DNA of 64,000 nt from Hirschia sp964352025 (lineage in GTDB: Bacteria > Pseudomonadota > Alphaproteobacteria > Caulobacterales > Hyphomonadaceae), in the NCBI GenBank assembly GCA_964352025.1, contig CAYGPZ010000013.1, forward strand, positions 32,456-96,455. The letters run 5' to 3'. A program made the translations under genes and the position numbers. The stretch's first letter is position 1. Each line of letters begins with the position of its first letter. A model generated the notes under the pieces. It was not told where the DNA came from. It worked only from the letters and a program-made list of their open reading frames with translations, and did not search any database. This document shows, piece after piece, positions 8,446-17,782 of this stretch.

Positions 8446-9135
8446 ATGTATTTTAAACCTCTTCCGATAATGACTGTTTGCAGCGTGATTGTTCTCGCGC
8501 TCTTATTGTGGCTAGGCCAATGGCAATGGCAACGCGCCGGCTGGAAAACGGATTTGATTGCAGTCTATGAGATGCAGGCGTCTCAAGGCGTTGTAGATCT
8601 GGAAGCAGCTTTTTGTTCAGATGAAACGCAAAGTCCAAATGCGCGGATCAAACCTTCAAATGCAGTGTCGGCTCAATGGCTGCGCGTTTTTGGACAATCT
8701 ACGGATGGACGTCCGGGGTGGCGTATATTTACAGCAATAGCCCAACCGAGCTGTATTGAAGGTCCGCTCATGGCGGAAACGGGATTTGAAGATTATAACG
8801 GAAATGTCGAACTGATTGATGTCCTGCGCATTGCTGAGATGAGCGAGAAAAAATCGGCATTTTCCAATACAAATTCACCAGTTACAAATGAATGGTATTG
8901 GTTTGATTTGGAGCCTATGCAGCTGGCCTTGTTTCCTGAAAATAGTGATACATTAAATGGCGAAATCATTTTGCTGGCCAATAATGGATTGCCTGCAGAT
9001 CTGACACAAACACCTCCGTCTAAACATATCGGCTATTCTTTAACGTGGTGTGGGATGGCAATTGCTCTATTTGTGTTATATGCCGCTTTCCATATACGAG
9101 CTGGGCGTTTGCGCTTTGGCAAGAAAAACACATAG
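8446..9135 (+). CDS. SURF1 family cytochrome oxidase biogenesis protein
   Basis: SURF1 (Shy1 in yeast) helps insert heme A into oxidase subunit I. The 229-aa protein has the expected form: an N-terminal helix followed by the motif LGQWQWQRAGWK, a periplasmic domain, and a C-terminal helix (HIGYSLTWCGMAIALFVLYAAFH). The N-terminal part of the loop is more divergent than usual, with an inserted Cys-containing stretch near residues 60-70. It ends the oxidase gene cluster. Confidence 0.9.
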   Translation: MYFKPLPIMTVCSVIVLALLLWLGQWQWQRAGWKTDLIAVYEMQASQGVVDLEAAFCSDETQSPNARIKPSNAVSAQWLRVFGQSTDGRPGWRIFTAIAQPSCIEGPLMAETGFEDYNGNVELIDVLRIAEMSEKKSAFSNTNSPVTNEWYWFDLEPMQLALFPENSDTLNGEIILLANNGLPADLTQTPPSKHIGYSLTWCGMAIALFVLYAAFHIRAGRLRFGKKNT

Positions 9136-9159
9136 ACGACAGATAAGGCGATCAATCTT

Positions 9160-10548
9160 ATGCGCTATATTTCTACTCGAGGCGGAGCAGAGCCCGTTGA
9201 TTTCGTAACAGCTAGCCTTGCTGGTCTTGCACCAGATGGTGGCCTGTATACGCCTCAAGAGTTTCCAACGATTGAGAAACCTGCGCAGGACGAAGCTTAT
9301 CATGTGACAGCAGCACGCATATTGAAAGCGTTCGCTGGCGACACAATCGAATATGATGTGATCGAAGGTTTGGCCGCTAAAGCATATGGTGCTTTTTCAC
9401 ACCAGTCTGTCGCGCCGTTGACGCAAATTGGTCAAGGCAAGTGGATGATGGAATTACACCATGGTCCAACACTGGCGTTTAAAGATGTGGCCATGCGTTT
9501 TATCGCTCAGCTATATGATTATGCACTCGGTCTACGGGGTGAGCGTATGACGATTGTGTGTGCGACATCAGGTGACACGGGTGGAGCTGCTGCGGCTGCG
9601 TTTGCTGGCGCTGAAAATGTCGATGTGATGATCCTTCACCCACACAATCGTATTTCACCTGTACAACGTGTTTTCATGTCTGCAACAGGCGCAAGCAATA
9701 TCCATAATTTTGCGCTTGAGGGCGACTTCGATCAATGCCAGGCGATCGTAAAAGAACTATTCGCGGATGAACAAACAAAACGCCGTCTGAACTTGTCGGG
9801 TGTGAACTCAATCAACTGGACACGTATTGCCGCGCAATCTGTATATTTTGCGACAGCTCAAGCTCAGCTTGGTGCAGATCAGAAGATACGTTTCGTTGTG
9901 CCATCGGGTAATTTTGGCGATGCATTGGCCGGATATGTGGCTGCGCGCTGTGGCTTACTAAACGGATTTGAGTGTCACGTCGCAGTCAACGCAAATGATG
10001 CTATGGCGCGTTTGCTAGATGGTCAGGACTTGAAAAAAGGCCACACGACACCGACGAAAAGCCCTGCAATGGATATTCAGGTGCCATCAAACTTTGAACG
10101 CTTATTGTTTGAAGCAGCTGGTCGCGATGGTGCCGCTATCAAGTCTGCATATGATCAACTGGCAAAAGATGGTTCCGCGGCGCTTCCAGAAAAAGCGATT
10201 GGCCCACTAGGTTGTATGGGTTTCACAGCGAGCGCTGTATCTGATGCTGAAACCTATGTTGAAATGCAAAAATCACTGGATGAAACAGGCTGGCAGGTCT
10301 GTCCACATACAGCTGTTGGATTGCACGCATCTCGTCATAACCCTGCAAAAGATGTTGTCGATGTGGTGCTTTCAACTGCACACGCGGCAAAATTCCCAGA
10401 GACCGTAAAAGACGCGATCAATCAGGATGCGCCTTTGCCTGCGCGTGCGCACGAATTTACATCCCGTCCAGAAGTATTTGAAACAGGTCCAATGGATATT
10501 GGCCATGTGAAAGAACGCATGGTTGCTTTATCTCGGGTGACTGCTTGA
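9160..10548 (+). CDS. thrC: Threonine synthase
   Basis: ThrC converts O-phosphohomoserine to threonine with PLP. The PLP lysine is in HHGPTLAFKDVAMRF (about residue 110) and the phosphate loop is ATSGDTGGAAAAAF. The length of 462 aa matches the long alphaproteobacterial type. The stop codon overlaps the next start (TTGA at 10545-10548), so the M16 peptidase is co-translated. Homoserine kinase, which makes the substrate, is encoded separately at 21.0-22.0 kb. Confidence 0.97.
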   Translation: MRYISTRGGAEPVDFVTASLAGLAPDGGLYTPQEFPTIEKPAQDEAYHVTAARILKAFAGDTIEYDVIEGLAAKAYGAFSHQSVAPLTQIGQGKWMMELHHGPTLAFKDVAMRFIAQLYDYALGLRGERMTIVCATSGDTGGAAAAAFAGAENVDVMILHPHNRISPVQRVFMSATGASNIHNFALEGDFDQCQAIVKELFADEQTKRRLNLSGVNSINWTRIAAQSVYFATAQAQLGADQKIRFVVPSGNFGDALAGYVAARCGLLNGFECHVAVNANDAMARLLDGQDLKKGHTTPTKSPAMDIQVPSNFERLLFEAAGRDGAAIKSAYDQLAKDGSAALPEKAIGPLGCMGFTASAVSDAETYVEMQKSLDETGWQVCPHTAVGLHASRHNPAKDVVDVVLSTAHAAKFPETVKDAINQDAPLPARAHEFTSRPEVFETGPMDIGHVKERMVALSRVTA

Positions 10549-11828
10549 GCAAATCACTTGACCGTTTAAATGATGATGCGCGGGAATTGATTACATTTTC
10601 CAATGGTGCGCGATTAGTTCTCGATCCAATGCCTCACGTGCAAACAGCAAGTGTGGGCGTGTGGTTGGCAGCTGGTGCGCGGGATGAAACATCTGAAAAT
10701 AACGGTATTGCGCATTTACTCGAGCATATGGCGTTCAAAGGTGCTGGTGGCCGCGGCGCGCGTGAACTAGTTGAAAGTGTTGAAGACCGTGGTGCAGTTA
10801 TGAATGCATCCACGGACTATGAACGCACGGGTTTTTATGTGCGCTGTCTTTCCGATGATGCGGGCGATATGCTGGACATCGCCTCAAGCTTGGCGCTGGA
10901 TCAAACGTTGCCCGCCGATGAATTAGAGCGCGAAAAAGGCGTTGTTATTCAGGAAATTGGTGAGGCTTCTGATCAGGCTGAAGACCTTGTCTTTGAATTG
11001 GCTCAATCCGTTGCCTATCCCGACCATGCATTAGGGCGCTCAGTCCTTGGGACTGAAGCCAGCCTCAAGGATATAGATTGCGATGACCTCAGAGCATTTG
11101 TCGATAAAAACTATGCCGCTAACCGCACGGTCATGTCCGTTGCAGGTGGCTTTGATCGATCAAGCATAGTCGACATTGCTGGAAAATGGTTGTCGCCATT
11201 AAATCAAGGCAGTGCCGCTTATCGAAGTAAACCTAAAGATGGGCATGGCGCGAAAATACAAGAACGCGATACGGAACAAGCACATTTAGTACTGTCTTTT
11301 CCTGCTCCAGATTCGAGAACGTCTGATCGCTTTGCGGCGCGATTATTTGAAGAGATATTTGGTGGAGGTATGGCATCTCGCTTGTATCAGGAAGTGCGTG
11401 AAAAGCGCGGGCTTGCCTATTCAATTGATGCCTATTTTGACAGCTATTCTGATGCTGGGCGATTTAATGTCTATTGTGGTTGCGATCCAGCGGATACGAT
11501 GGAAGTTCAGAAAATCGTCAAAGATATCTGGATGGAGTTCGCAGCTAAAGGGCCAACGTCTAGAGAAGTTGCGCGCGCAAGAGCAACTCAAAAGGCGCAG
11601 TTTGCTATGTCTTCAGAAGGGCCAGCCGCTAGAGCGAGTTCTGGCTCATATGAGCTGTTCACATTTGATCGGCTTATCAATCTAAAAGAAGCTATGGCTG
11701 AAATTGATCTCGTCCAATCCGCAGATATTCAAAACTGTGCTAAGCGTGCTGTAGATGGCACGCCAACTGCGTCGTGCGTTGGGCCAAAAGAATGTCTCGA
11801 CGCGGCCTTTGAGTTCACGAAAAACTAA
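10545..11828 (+). CDS. M16 family zinc peptidase (mitochondrial-processing-peptidase-like)
   Basis: This 427-aa member of the pitrilysin/MPP family has the inverted zinc motif HLLEH (in GIAHLLEHMAFKG) and the downstream glutamate region ELEREKGVVIQEIGE. The second domain contains the typical GGGMASRLYQEVREKRGLAYSI. It is expected to be an active oligopeptidase. The gene starts with TTG inside the thrC stop (4-bp overlap), an arrangement (thrC-M16) common in alphaproteobacteria. Its natural substrate is unknown. Confidence 0.93.
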   Translation: MSKSLDRLNDDARELITFSNGARLVLDPMPHVQTASVGVWLAAGARDETSENNGIAHLLEHMAFKGAGGRGARELVESVEDRGAVMNASTDYERTGFYVRCLSDDAGDMLDIASSLALDQTLPADELEREKGVVIQEIGEASDQAEDLVFELAQSVAYPDHALGRSVLGTEASLKDIDCDDLRAFVDKNYAANRTVMSVAGGFDRSSIVDIAGKWLSPLNQGSAAYRSKPKDGHGAKIQERDTEQAHLVLSFPAPDSRTSDRFAARLFEEIFGGGMASRLYQEVREKRGLAYSIDAYFDSYSDAGRFNVYCGCDPADTMEVQKIVKDIWMEFAAKGPTSREVARARATQKAQFAMSSEGPAARASSGSYELFTFDRLINLKEAMAEIDLVQSADIQNCAKRAVDGTPTASCVGPKECLDAAFEFTKN

Positions 11829-11845
11829 AGCTAGATTGGTCATCA

Positions 11846-11892
11846 ACAAGATTTAATGTGAGGGAGTGAGTAATCTCCCTCGCCAATCTTGT
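11846..11892 (+). terminator. Two-tier hairpin between the M16 peptidase and EAL genes
   Basis: An outer stem ACAAGATT (11846-11853) / AATCTTGT (11885-11892) encloses an inner stem GAGGGAG (11860-11866) / CTCCCTC (11875-11881) with an 8-nt loop. Both stems are perfect. No T run follows, so it is an atypical terminator or an RNA structure separating the two genes. Confidence 0.5.
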
Positions 11893-11933
11893 GAATTAGG
11901 TCTAGAATCTAGAATTAATTCAGGAGTTTGTTT

Positions 11934-13028
11934 ATGGCCAATAAGGATGATTCAACCGCAATTCGCGCAGCGCGTGCCGCGGTTTGGCATTGGTCAAAAC
12001 AGGCATCGAGACTGACGATTGAGGCTGAACCAACCGGACCACTTGGACATATGGATGGCGAGTGGACCCTAGAAGATTTTCTCGATCAGCTCGACGGACT
12101 TGCACGCTCGGGTATTGAGAAGACTTTGACCGGCCTTTCTGGCGATACGGCAATTGATCAAAAAGTCACTCTACGAAATGGCGATGAGGCCCGTATTATT
12201 GGCTCCCTGATAGACGATAGCGCAGCGCGCGGACTTCTATACGCGCGCTCTTCTCCTAACATGATCAAGGTTTCCAATGTTGATGGTTTGGAACCTGTCT
12301 ATCAACCAATCTGGCATGCCAAGACATCTCAATTGGCTGGGTTTGAAGCGTTAGCACGTTGGCGCACTCCTCATGGTGAGTTGATTGGCCCTGAAGGATT
12401 GATCGAGTTTGGTCTCGCCGCAGACTGGACTCATGTCGCGCCTACTATGCTTGATAAAGCCGCGCGTGCGCTTAATCGGTTTCGTTCCAGTGTTGGCGAT
12501 GTTTTCATGCAGGTGAATTTATCGGCTGCTGAAATTGCCCGCGCGTCTCTGGTGCAAGAGGTCGAAGCCATTATTCGCAAATGCGAACTTCCGCCTGATG
12601 TATTGAGAATTGAGCTTACCGAACAAGCGGCGCTGAGAGATGTGAACCGTGCATTAGGAGCTTTGGCCGCATTCCGCGCAGCTGGTGCAGGCTTGATATT
12701 GGATGATTTTGGAGCAGGGCATTCCTCATTGGCTTGGCTTGCAGATATCCCAGCAGATGGTCTGAAGCTGGATCAAAAATTAACATCAATGATGAGCCGC
12801 CCACGTGGAAGGGTGATCATTAAGTCCATTGTTGACCTTGCGCATGATTTGGGGATGACGGTAACTGCTGAAGGTGTTGAAACCCAATTGAGCGCGGCAC
12901 AAATGAAAGAGGTTGGTTGCGACTATATTCAAGGATATATTAGCGGCGAGCCCGATTGCGAAGATGCGATTTTAGAAGTTTTGCGAACAAAAGAAAATCA
13001 ATTGTCGATGCAATCTTTCAGTATCTAG
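11934..13028 (+). CDS. EAL-domain cyclic di-GMP phosphodiesterase
   Basis: The C-terminal ~240 residues form an EAL domain that hydrolyses c-di-GMP. All key motifs are present: EAL in GFEALARW (residues 138-140), VNLS, ELTE, DDFGAGHSSL, LKLD and AEGVE, so it is probably catalytically active. The N-terminal ~120 residues look like a degenerate sensory domain that I cannot name. No transmembrane helix is seen, so it acts in the cytoplasm. ATG 11934 follows AGGAG by 7 nt. It is convergent with yqgE; the stop codons overlap (CTAG). Confidence 0.92.
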   Translation: MANKDDSTAIRAARAAVWHWSKQASRLTIEAEPTGPLGHMDGEWTLEDFLDQLDGLARSGIEKTLTGLSGDTAIDQKVTLRNGDEARIIGSLIDDSAARGLLYARSSPNMIKVSNVDGLEPVYQPIWHAKTSQLAGFEALARWRTPHGELIGPEGLIEFGLAADWTHVAPTMLDKAARALNRFRSSVGDVFMQVNLSAAEIARASLVQEVEAIIRKCELPPDVLRIELTEQAALRDVNRALGALAAFRAAGAGLILDDFGAGHSSLAWLADIPADGLKLDQKLTSMMSRPRGRVIIKSIVDLAHDLGMTVTAEGVETQLSAAQMKEVGCDYIQGYISGEPDCEDAILEVLRTKENQLSMQSFSI

Positions 13029-13582
13029 GCGCGGCCACTTTCAGAAGATAATTTATCAGCTGATACGCCAATGCTGCTTAAAGCACGGCTCCATTTTGTG
13101 CTGTATGATTTGTCAAAAATAATGGCTTCGTTTGCATCTGCGACTAACCAAACGTTTTCAACAATTTCTTCCTCAAGTTGGCCTTCTCCCCATCCTGCAT
13201 AACCAAGCGCAAGGATCGCCTTTTCGGGTGGTGAATCTGAAGCTAGGGCCAGCAGCACATCTTCAGTTGCTGTCAGGCAAACGCCATCGGTGACAGAAAC
13301 CGTGGCGCCCTCAGCATCATAATCTTCAGAATGAAGAACAAATCCGCGTTCAGGACGTACAGGCCCGCCAATGAGAAGTGCCACATCACGGACGGGGGGG
13401 GCTTCCATCCCTAATTGCTCAAACAATTCATCTAGGCTGACATCTTTGAGCGTGTGATTGATGACGATGCCCATAGCGTGTTCTTCATTGTGGGCACAAA
13501 CCAAAATGACAGACCGCTCAAAAAGTGGATCTTTGATCGCAGGCAAAGCGATAAGTAGTTTTCCTGCAAGTGAGGTTTCCAC
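13025..13582 (-). CDS. YqgE/AlgH family protein (UPF0301)
   Basis: This 185-aa cytosolic protein carries the conserved family text GIVINHTLKDVSLDELFEQL, IGGPVRPERGFVLHS and GYAGWGEGQLEEEI. The family is widespread in proteobacteria, and its biochemical role is unsettled; AlgH in Pseudomonas has been linked to alginate control. The gene overlaps the stop codon of the convergent EAL gene by 4 bp. The upstream 215 bp separate it from a divergent peroxiredoxin gene. Confidence 0.93.
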   Translation of the reverse strand: METSLAGKLLIALPAIKDPLFERSVILVCAHNEEHAMGIVINHTLKDVSLDELFEQLGMEAPPVRDVALLIGGPVRPERGFVLHSEDYDAEGATVSVTDGVCLTATEDVLLALASDSPPEKAILALGYAGWGEGQLEEEIVENVWLVADANEAIIFDKSYSTKWSRALSSIGVSADKLSSESGRA

Positions 13583-13797
13583 GCTGGACTCCTAAAAGAT
13601 AACGTCGACACCGTTGCGCCAAATCCGTTCTTTCGCAAGAGGAGATTTGACTATTTGTTATGTAAATTCGGTAAGCCAATTTTTGTTCAGTCATTGTTTC
13701 GTGATTGCGAATTTGTTTTACCCCTGTACCTTGTCATCAAACTTGTATGGCTTCGATTCTTAATTCGAGAATTGAAGGCTTTTGAAAGGAAATAAAA

Positions 13798-14280
13798 ATG
13801 ACGATTTCTAAAGGTGATAAACTTCCAGAATTTGAATTCACAGTCATGGGCGAGAACGGTCCGTCAAAACTGTCTGTGAAGGACTTAACGGCTGGATCAA
13901 CAGTTGCTCTGTTTTCTGTTCCCGGTGCATTTACACCCACATGTTCTGCGCAACACTTGCCTGGTTTTATGGATCACCTAGAAGACCTTCGCAGTAAAGG
14001 CGTAGATAAAATTGCATGTGTGTCCGTCAACGATGTGTTCGTTATGGACGCTTGGGGCAAAAGCGCAAATGTCGGCAACGATATTATTATGCTTGCAGAT
14101 GGAAACGCAGAATTTGCTGAATTGACAGGTACACAGCTTGACGGCAGTGGCTTTGGAATGGGACCGCGTTCACAACGTTATTCTATGTTGATTAAAGATG
14201 GGACTGTTGCTGAACTAAATATAGAAGAAGGTGGCGAGTTTAAAAAATCATCTGCTGAGTATATGCTTGCCCAGCTTTAA
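13798..14280 (+). CDS. Peroxiredoxin, Prx5-like
   Basis: This is a thiol peroxidase of the Prx5/redoxin branch (160 aa) that reduces hydrogen peroxide and organic hydroperoxides. The peroxidatic cysteine sits in VPGAFTPTCSAQHLPGF (about residue 49), with the family's conserved Pro, Thr and the later Arg in GMGPRSQRYSMLI. A strong AAAGGA ribosome site precedes the ATG. The reductant (thioredoxin, glutaredoxin or glutathione) cannot be told from the sequence. No OxyR-type site was recognised upstream. Confidence 0.93.
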   Translation: MTISKGDKLPEFEFTVMGENGPSKLSVKDLTAGSTVALFSVPGAFTPTCSAQHLPGFMDHLEDLRSKGVDKIACVSVNDVFVMDAWGKSANVGNDIIMLADGNAEFAELTGTQLDGSGFGMGPRSQRYSMLIKDGTVAELNIEEGGEFKKSSAEYMLAQL

Positions 14281-14391
14281 ACACAATTGAGTATAGAATT
14301 CTGACATAATTCGCTTTTTCTTGAATTGTATTAGATTTATACTTGCTTGTGTGCTAATGTGAATAAATATTCATAAACTGAAAGGGACGTT

Positions 14392-15369
14392 ATGGACGGT
14401 TTTTCTATAGTCGCGATAGCTGGGATAATATTTGCACTTGTTATCATTATGAGTGCGGTACAAGTCGTTCCACAAGGACATATGTACACTGTGGAACGCT
14501 TTGGTCGTTATACGACGACACTTAAGCCGGGACTTTCTATCATTGTTCCATTTTTTGACCGCATTGGTCACAAAGTGAATATGATGGAAACAGTGTTGGA
14601 CGTGCCCCAGCAGGAAGTTATCACCAAAGACAATGCGATGGTCTCTTGTGATGCTGTGGTGTTTACACAAGTGACTGATCCTGTGCCTGCTTCATATGAA
14701 GTCAATGACATTACACGTGCCATTACCAATTTGGCATTGACGAATATCCGTACCGTCGTTGGTTCTATGGACCTTGATGAAGTGCTTTCAAATCGTGACG
14801 ATATCAATGCGCGTCTTTTGCACGTGATTGATGCGGCGACTAACCCTTGGGGTGTAAAGGTAACGCGAATTGAGATTGCTGATTTATCTCCGCCAGCGGA
14901 TATTACTGAAGCTATGGCGCGTCAGATGAAGGCCGAACGTATCAAGCGTGCGGAAATTCTTCAGGCTGAAGGGGACAAGCAGTCTGCTATTTTACGAGCG
15001 GAAGGTGAAAAACAGTCCGCTGTTCTTCAAGCTGAAGGTCGTAAAGAAGCAGCTTTTCGTGATGCTGAAGCGCGTGAGCGCGAAGCAGCGGCCGAAGCTG
15101 AAGCAACAAGTGTTGTGTCTCAAGCGATTGCTGCAGGTGACGTGAATGCTGTGAACTATTTCCTAGGGCAGGAATACATTCAGGCCTTTAAGGCGTTGGC
15201 AAACTCCAACCAACAGAAAACGGTCATCATTCCGGCTGAATTCTCAGGTATTGCTGGTGCCATTGAAGGTATAAGTGCACTGACCGGATTAAACACGGGC
15301 AAAGGCAAAAAAGGCGGTTCTGATGAAGGCAATGGTGGTTCAGGATCATCATCACCTTGGGAAAGCTAA
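14392..15369 (+). CDS. SPFH/band 7 (stomatin/QmcA-like) membrane protein
   Basis: A single N-terminal membrane segment (residues ~2-25) is followed by an SPFH domain (VVPQGHMYTVERFGRYTTTLKPGL is the classic stomatin start), then an Ala/Glu-rich coiled coil containing repeated QAEGDKQSAILRAEGEKQSA units (about residues 190-235), and a Gly/Ser-rich tail. These proteins form large ring scaffolds in membrane microdomains. The gene is followed by an NfeD partner, the usual pairing. Confidence 0.93.
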   Translation: MDGFSIVAIAGIIFALVIIMSAVQVVPQGHMYTVERFGRYTTTLKPGLSIIVPFFDRIGHKVNMMETVLDVPQQEVITKDNAMVSCDAVVFTQVTDPVPASYEVNDITRAITNLALTNIRTVVGSMDLDEVLSNRDDINARLLHVIDAATNPWGVKVTRIEIADLSPPADITEAMARQMKAERIKRAEILQAEGDKQSAILRAEGEKQSAVLQAEGRKEAAFRDAEAREREAAAEAEATSVVSQAIAAGDVNAVNYFLGQEYIQAFKALANSNQQKTVIIPAEFSGIAGAIEGISALTGLNTGKGKKGGSDEGNGGSGSSSPWES

Positions 15370-15382
15370 TACCATTTAATGA

Positions 15383-15407
15383 CTGGTGCAGTTTATAGCT
15401 GCACCAG
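15383..15407 (+). terminator. Hairpin between the SPFH and NfeD genes
   Basis: CTGGTGCAG (15383-15391) pairs perfectly with CTGCACCAG (15399-15407) over a 7-nt loop, 14 nt after the SPFH stop codon. No T run follows, so an mRNA stem or partial attenuator that sets the SPFH:NfeD ratio is more likely than a full terminator. Confidence 0.5.
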
Positions 15408-15446
15408 CCACCACACGCGTTAAATCGACATAAGGGAGTTTGTCTA

Positions 15447-15911
15447 ATGGAATCATTATTTACTGAACTAACTGTCTGGCATTGGGTATGTCTTGCTCTG
15501 ATATTGCTTGCAGTTGAAATGATGATTGGAACATTTGACCTTCTCTGGGTCGCTATCGCATCTGCTATTGCCGCAGTTTATGCATCCATAGTGCCTGACA
15601 GCATAGGCAGTTGGGAATATCAGGTTGGCGTATTTGCTATCTCGGCCGTTGGGTTGATTGCTTTGGGCCGCAAATATTTTAAGGGCCTCAAAAATCCGCC
15701 TTCTAGCCACCCGACTTTAAACGACAGAAACGCCTCCATGGTTGGAAAACGTGCCGTCGTTACAGCTGAGTTCACTGGCGGATTTGGCCGCGTAAAAATC
15801 AACGATTCAGAATGGCGCGCTAAGCTAGAAGGCGACAGCGAACCATCTGTAGGACAGGAAGTCGAGATAATCTCCGGCGAAGGCTCCACAGTCGCAGTGA
15901 AGCTGGTCTAG
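15447..15911 (+). CDS. NfeD family membrane protein
   Basis: This 154-aa short-form NfeD protein has three to four hydrophobic helices (residues ~10-75) and a C-terminal OB-fold (VGKRAVVTAEFTGGFGRVKINDSEWRAKLEG...GQEVEIISGEGSTVAVKLV). NfeD proteins pair with SPFH proteins, and the gene lies 77 bp downstream of one. AAGGGAG precedes the start. It lacks the serine protease domain of long NfeD forms. Confidence 0.92.
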   Translation: MESLFTELTVWHWVCLALILLAVEMMIGTFDLLWVAIASAIAAVYASIVPDSIGSWEYQVGVFAISAVGLIALGRKYFKGLKNPPSSHPTLNDRNASMVGKRAVVTAEFTGGFGRVKINDSEWRAKLEGDSEPSVGQEVEIISGEGSTVAVKLV

Positions 15912-16063
15912 GGGCAAGAATTGGCCCTAAGTGGACCATTGCAATGTCTTCTTCGAAGCAGAACAAACCATTTAATGATGGCGTATAACCTATTGACCGC
16001 ATCATGTCAGGTGCACAAATAGCGTTGACTATCGTAAACAGAGAGAACGGAATCTAGCGTATC

Positions 16064-16675
16064 ATGTATTTGCAACTCAAACTGAACTTGATAACGCTGC
16101 TCTTAATATCTTTTTTCGGTTCGTTTCAAGCATCGGCAACATCTCCGTGCGAACCAACTTTGCAAGAATCTCAAAGAGTTTTGCCTGATGCTAACTCACA
16201 GGATTTCATAATCGGTTTAAACGTTTCACTAATATTGGCTTTGCAGCCAAGCACTTTTCCCGAAGTTGAAATTCAAGACTTAACAGATGCATGCACCATT
16301 GGTACGTTCTGGTCTTCGGAGCATGAGTACAAGGTTTTTGGTTCAAACGCTGGCTCGCCTCCACGTTGGGCCGTGTCTGAATCGCACGATCGCATAGTAT
16401 ATGTTGCGATTGCACCGCCTACTAAAGTAGCATTTGAGTGGTATTCCGAAACTGGCGGCAAGGGGCCAATGGAATTTCAAGATCCGCCAATCTATATCCT
16501 TGCAGTTGTAAACAACGAGTTTCGGGATGTGTTTGCATTCTTGGAAACACTACCCAGCGATGATCAGTTGATGGGATTGTTTCAGGCTGCGCTGAACGGA
16601 AAATCTAAACGTCTCGTTCGTTTTAATACTAACACAAACAAAATGGACCTCACCGCTAAGGCGAGTGATTGGTAG
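16064..16675 (+). CDS. Secreted hypothetical protein
   Basis: I do not recognise a family. The 203-aa product starts with a clear signal peptide (hydrophobic residues ~8-22, probable cleavage after QASA), so it is exported to the periplasm or beyond. The mature part has two cysteines near its start and middle that could form a disulfide, no repeats, and no membrane helix. It stands alone between nfeD and the convergent LysR gene. Composition matches the neighbours. Confidence 0.7.
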   Translation: MYLQLKLNLITLLLISFFGSFQASATSPCEPTLQESQRVLPDANSQDFIIGLNVSLILALQPSTFPEVEIQDLTDACTIGTFWSSEHEYKVFGSNAGSPPRWAVSESHDRIVYVAIAPPTKVAFEWYSETGGKGPMEFQDPPIYILAVVNNEFRDVFAFLETLPSDDQLMGLFQAALNGKSKRLVRFNTNTNKMDLTAKASDW

Positions 16676-16848
16676 CGTTCAAACACTAGTTAATATTGTG
16701 CTTCTACAATCCGCTTTTATGCCGGAAGTGAACGTTATATCAGCGACCTAATCTTGTTCTACGTAAGATTATACTTATCAGGTATCCCCAATGACCGTTT
16801 TTGGCGAGTTCCTGCCATCGTATTTCTTTTTTTAATACTTATCGGTTG

Positions 16849-17754
16849 CTAATAACGTTGTGAGGCAACATTCCCTAGTTGTGTGGCAAGAAAATCGAAC
16901 ACGGTTCTGATCCTGCGGCTGGTTTGTAGTTCTTTGTGCGTGACCAACCAAACGGGAAACTCGAACGAAGACAAATCTGGTAAGACCTTCTCGACTTCGG
17001 GCTCTACCTCGCCGAGGACTTCCGGCAGCATGGAAACGCCCAGTCCAGCCTTTACCATTTCCCAAGCAACCATAGTGGAATCGGGCTGGATCGCAAAATT
17101 TTCAGCGCGCAGCGGAATCCCCATATTGTGGAATGGAACCAACAAATGATCAGGGTCGGGCACACCGATAAAAGTATGATCAGCGACCTCCCGCAATGTG
17201 CGTGGTCTTCCTTGATGATCGAGATATGATTTTGCGGCATACAGGTTGCCACGCAGGTCTCCAACGCGGTGCGCTATGAGATCCGGCTCGGTTGGTCGCG
17301 AATGTCGGATTGATATGTCAGCTTCACGTTGCATAAGGTTCAAGATGTTGTTGGACTCTTTAATGCGTATGGTGATACCCGGCGCAGAGTGACGCAAAGG
17401 ATGCAGAATGCGTGGCAATATTGCCGCTGACATCAAGTCCGTTGCAGCAAGTTTAACCTCTCCTATAATGTCCTGCGATTGACGGTCCGCTGCCATGGAT
17501 AAGAGCATCGCAGCATCGCCCATTGAACGCGCATGTTCGAGTAATTCCATCCCAGCTACTGTTAGCGTCAGGCCTTTTACGTTGCGCTCCACTAGAGTGA
17601 CACTCAGAGTTTCCTCGAGCGCCGCGATCTGCCTGCTGATCGTTGGTTGGCTCGTGTTCAATTTGCGCGCTGCCGAACTAAATGAGCCTTCTTCTGCTGC
17701 TGTAAGGAACGCCCTCAGTTGATTCCAGTCAAAGAGTGTTGTTTTCAAAGCCAT
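16849..17754 (-). CDS. LysR family transcriptional regulator
   Basis: This 301-aa protein has an N-terminal winged helix-turn-helix (FLTAAEEGSFSSAARKLNTSQPTISRQIAALEE, in two visible helices at residues ~13-45) and a periplasmic-binding-like effector domain. It is transcribed away from a SAM methyltransferase gene with an 82-bp gap, the classic LysR arrangement, so it probably controls itself and that gene. The effector is unknown. Its start codon lies inside an inverted repeat (see separate entry). Confidence 0.92.
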   Translation of the reverse strand: MALKTTLFDWNQLRAFLTAAEEGSFSSAARKLNTSQPTISRQIAALEETLSVTLVERNVKGLTLTVAGMELLEHARSMGDAAMLLSMAADRQSQDIIGEVKLAATDLMSAAILPRILHPLRHSAPGITIRIKESNNILNLMQREADISIRHSRPTEPDLIAHRVGDLRGNLYAAKSYLDHQGRPRTLREVADHTFIGVPDPDHLLVPFHNMGIPLRAENFAIQPDSTMVAWEMVKAGLGVSMLPEVLGEVEPEVEKVLPDLSSFEFPVWLVTHKELQTSRRIRTVFDFLATQLGNVASQRY

Positions 17755-17767
17755 ACATATTTGTATG
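17752..17767. promoter_or_regulatory. Inverted repeat overlapping the lysR start codon, candidate autoregulatory site
   Basis: CATACA (17752-17757), 4-nt spacer, TGTATG (17762-17767) is a perfect dyad that includes the reverse complement of the LysR gene's ATG. LysR proteins typically bind dyads with a T-N11-A core; T54 and A65 here are compatible with that pattern. Binding is inference only. Confidence 0.35.
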
Positions 17768-17782
17768 CTTATCTAACAATTT

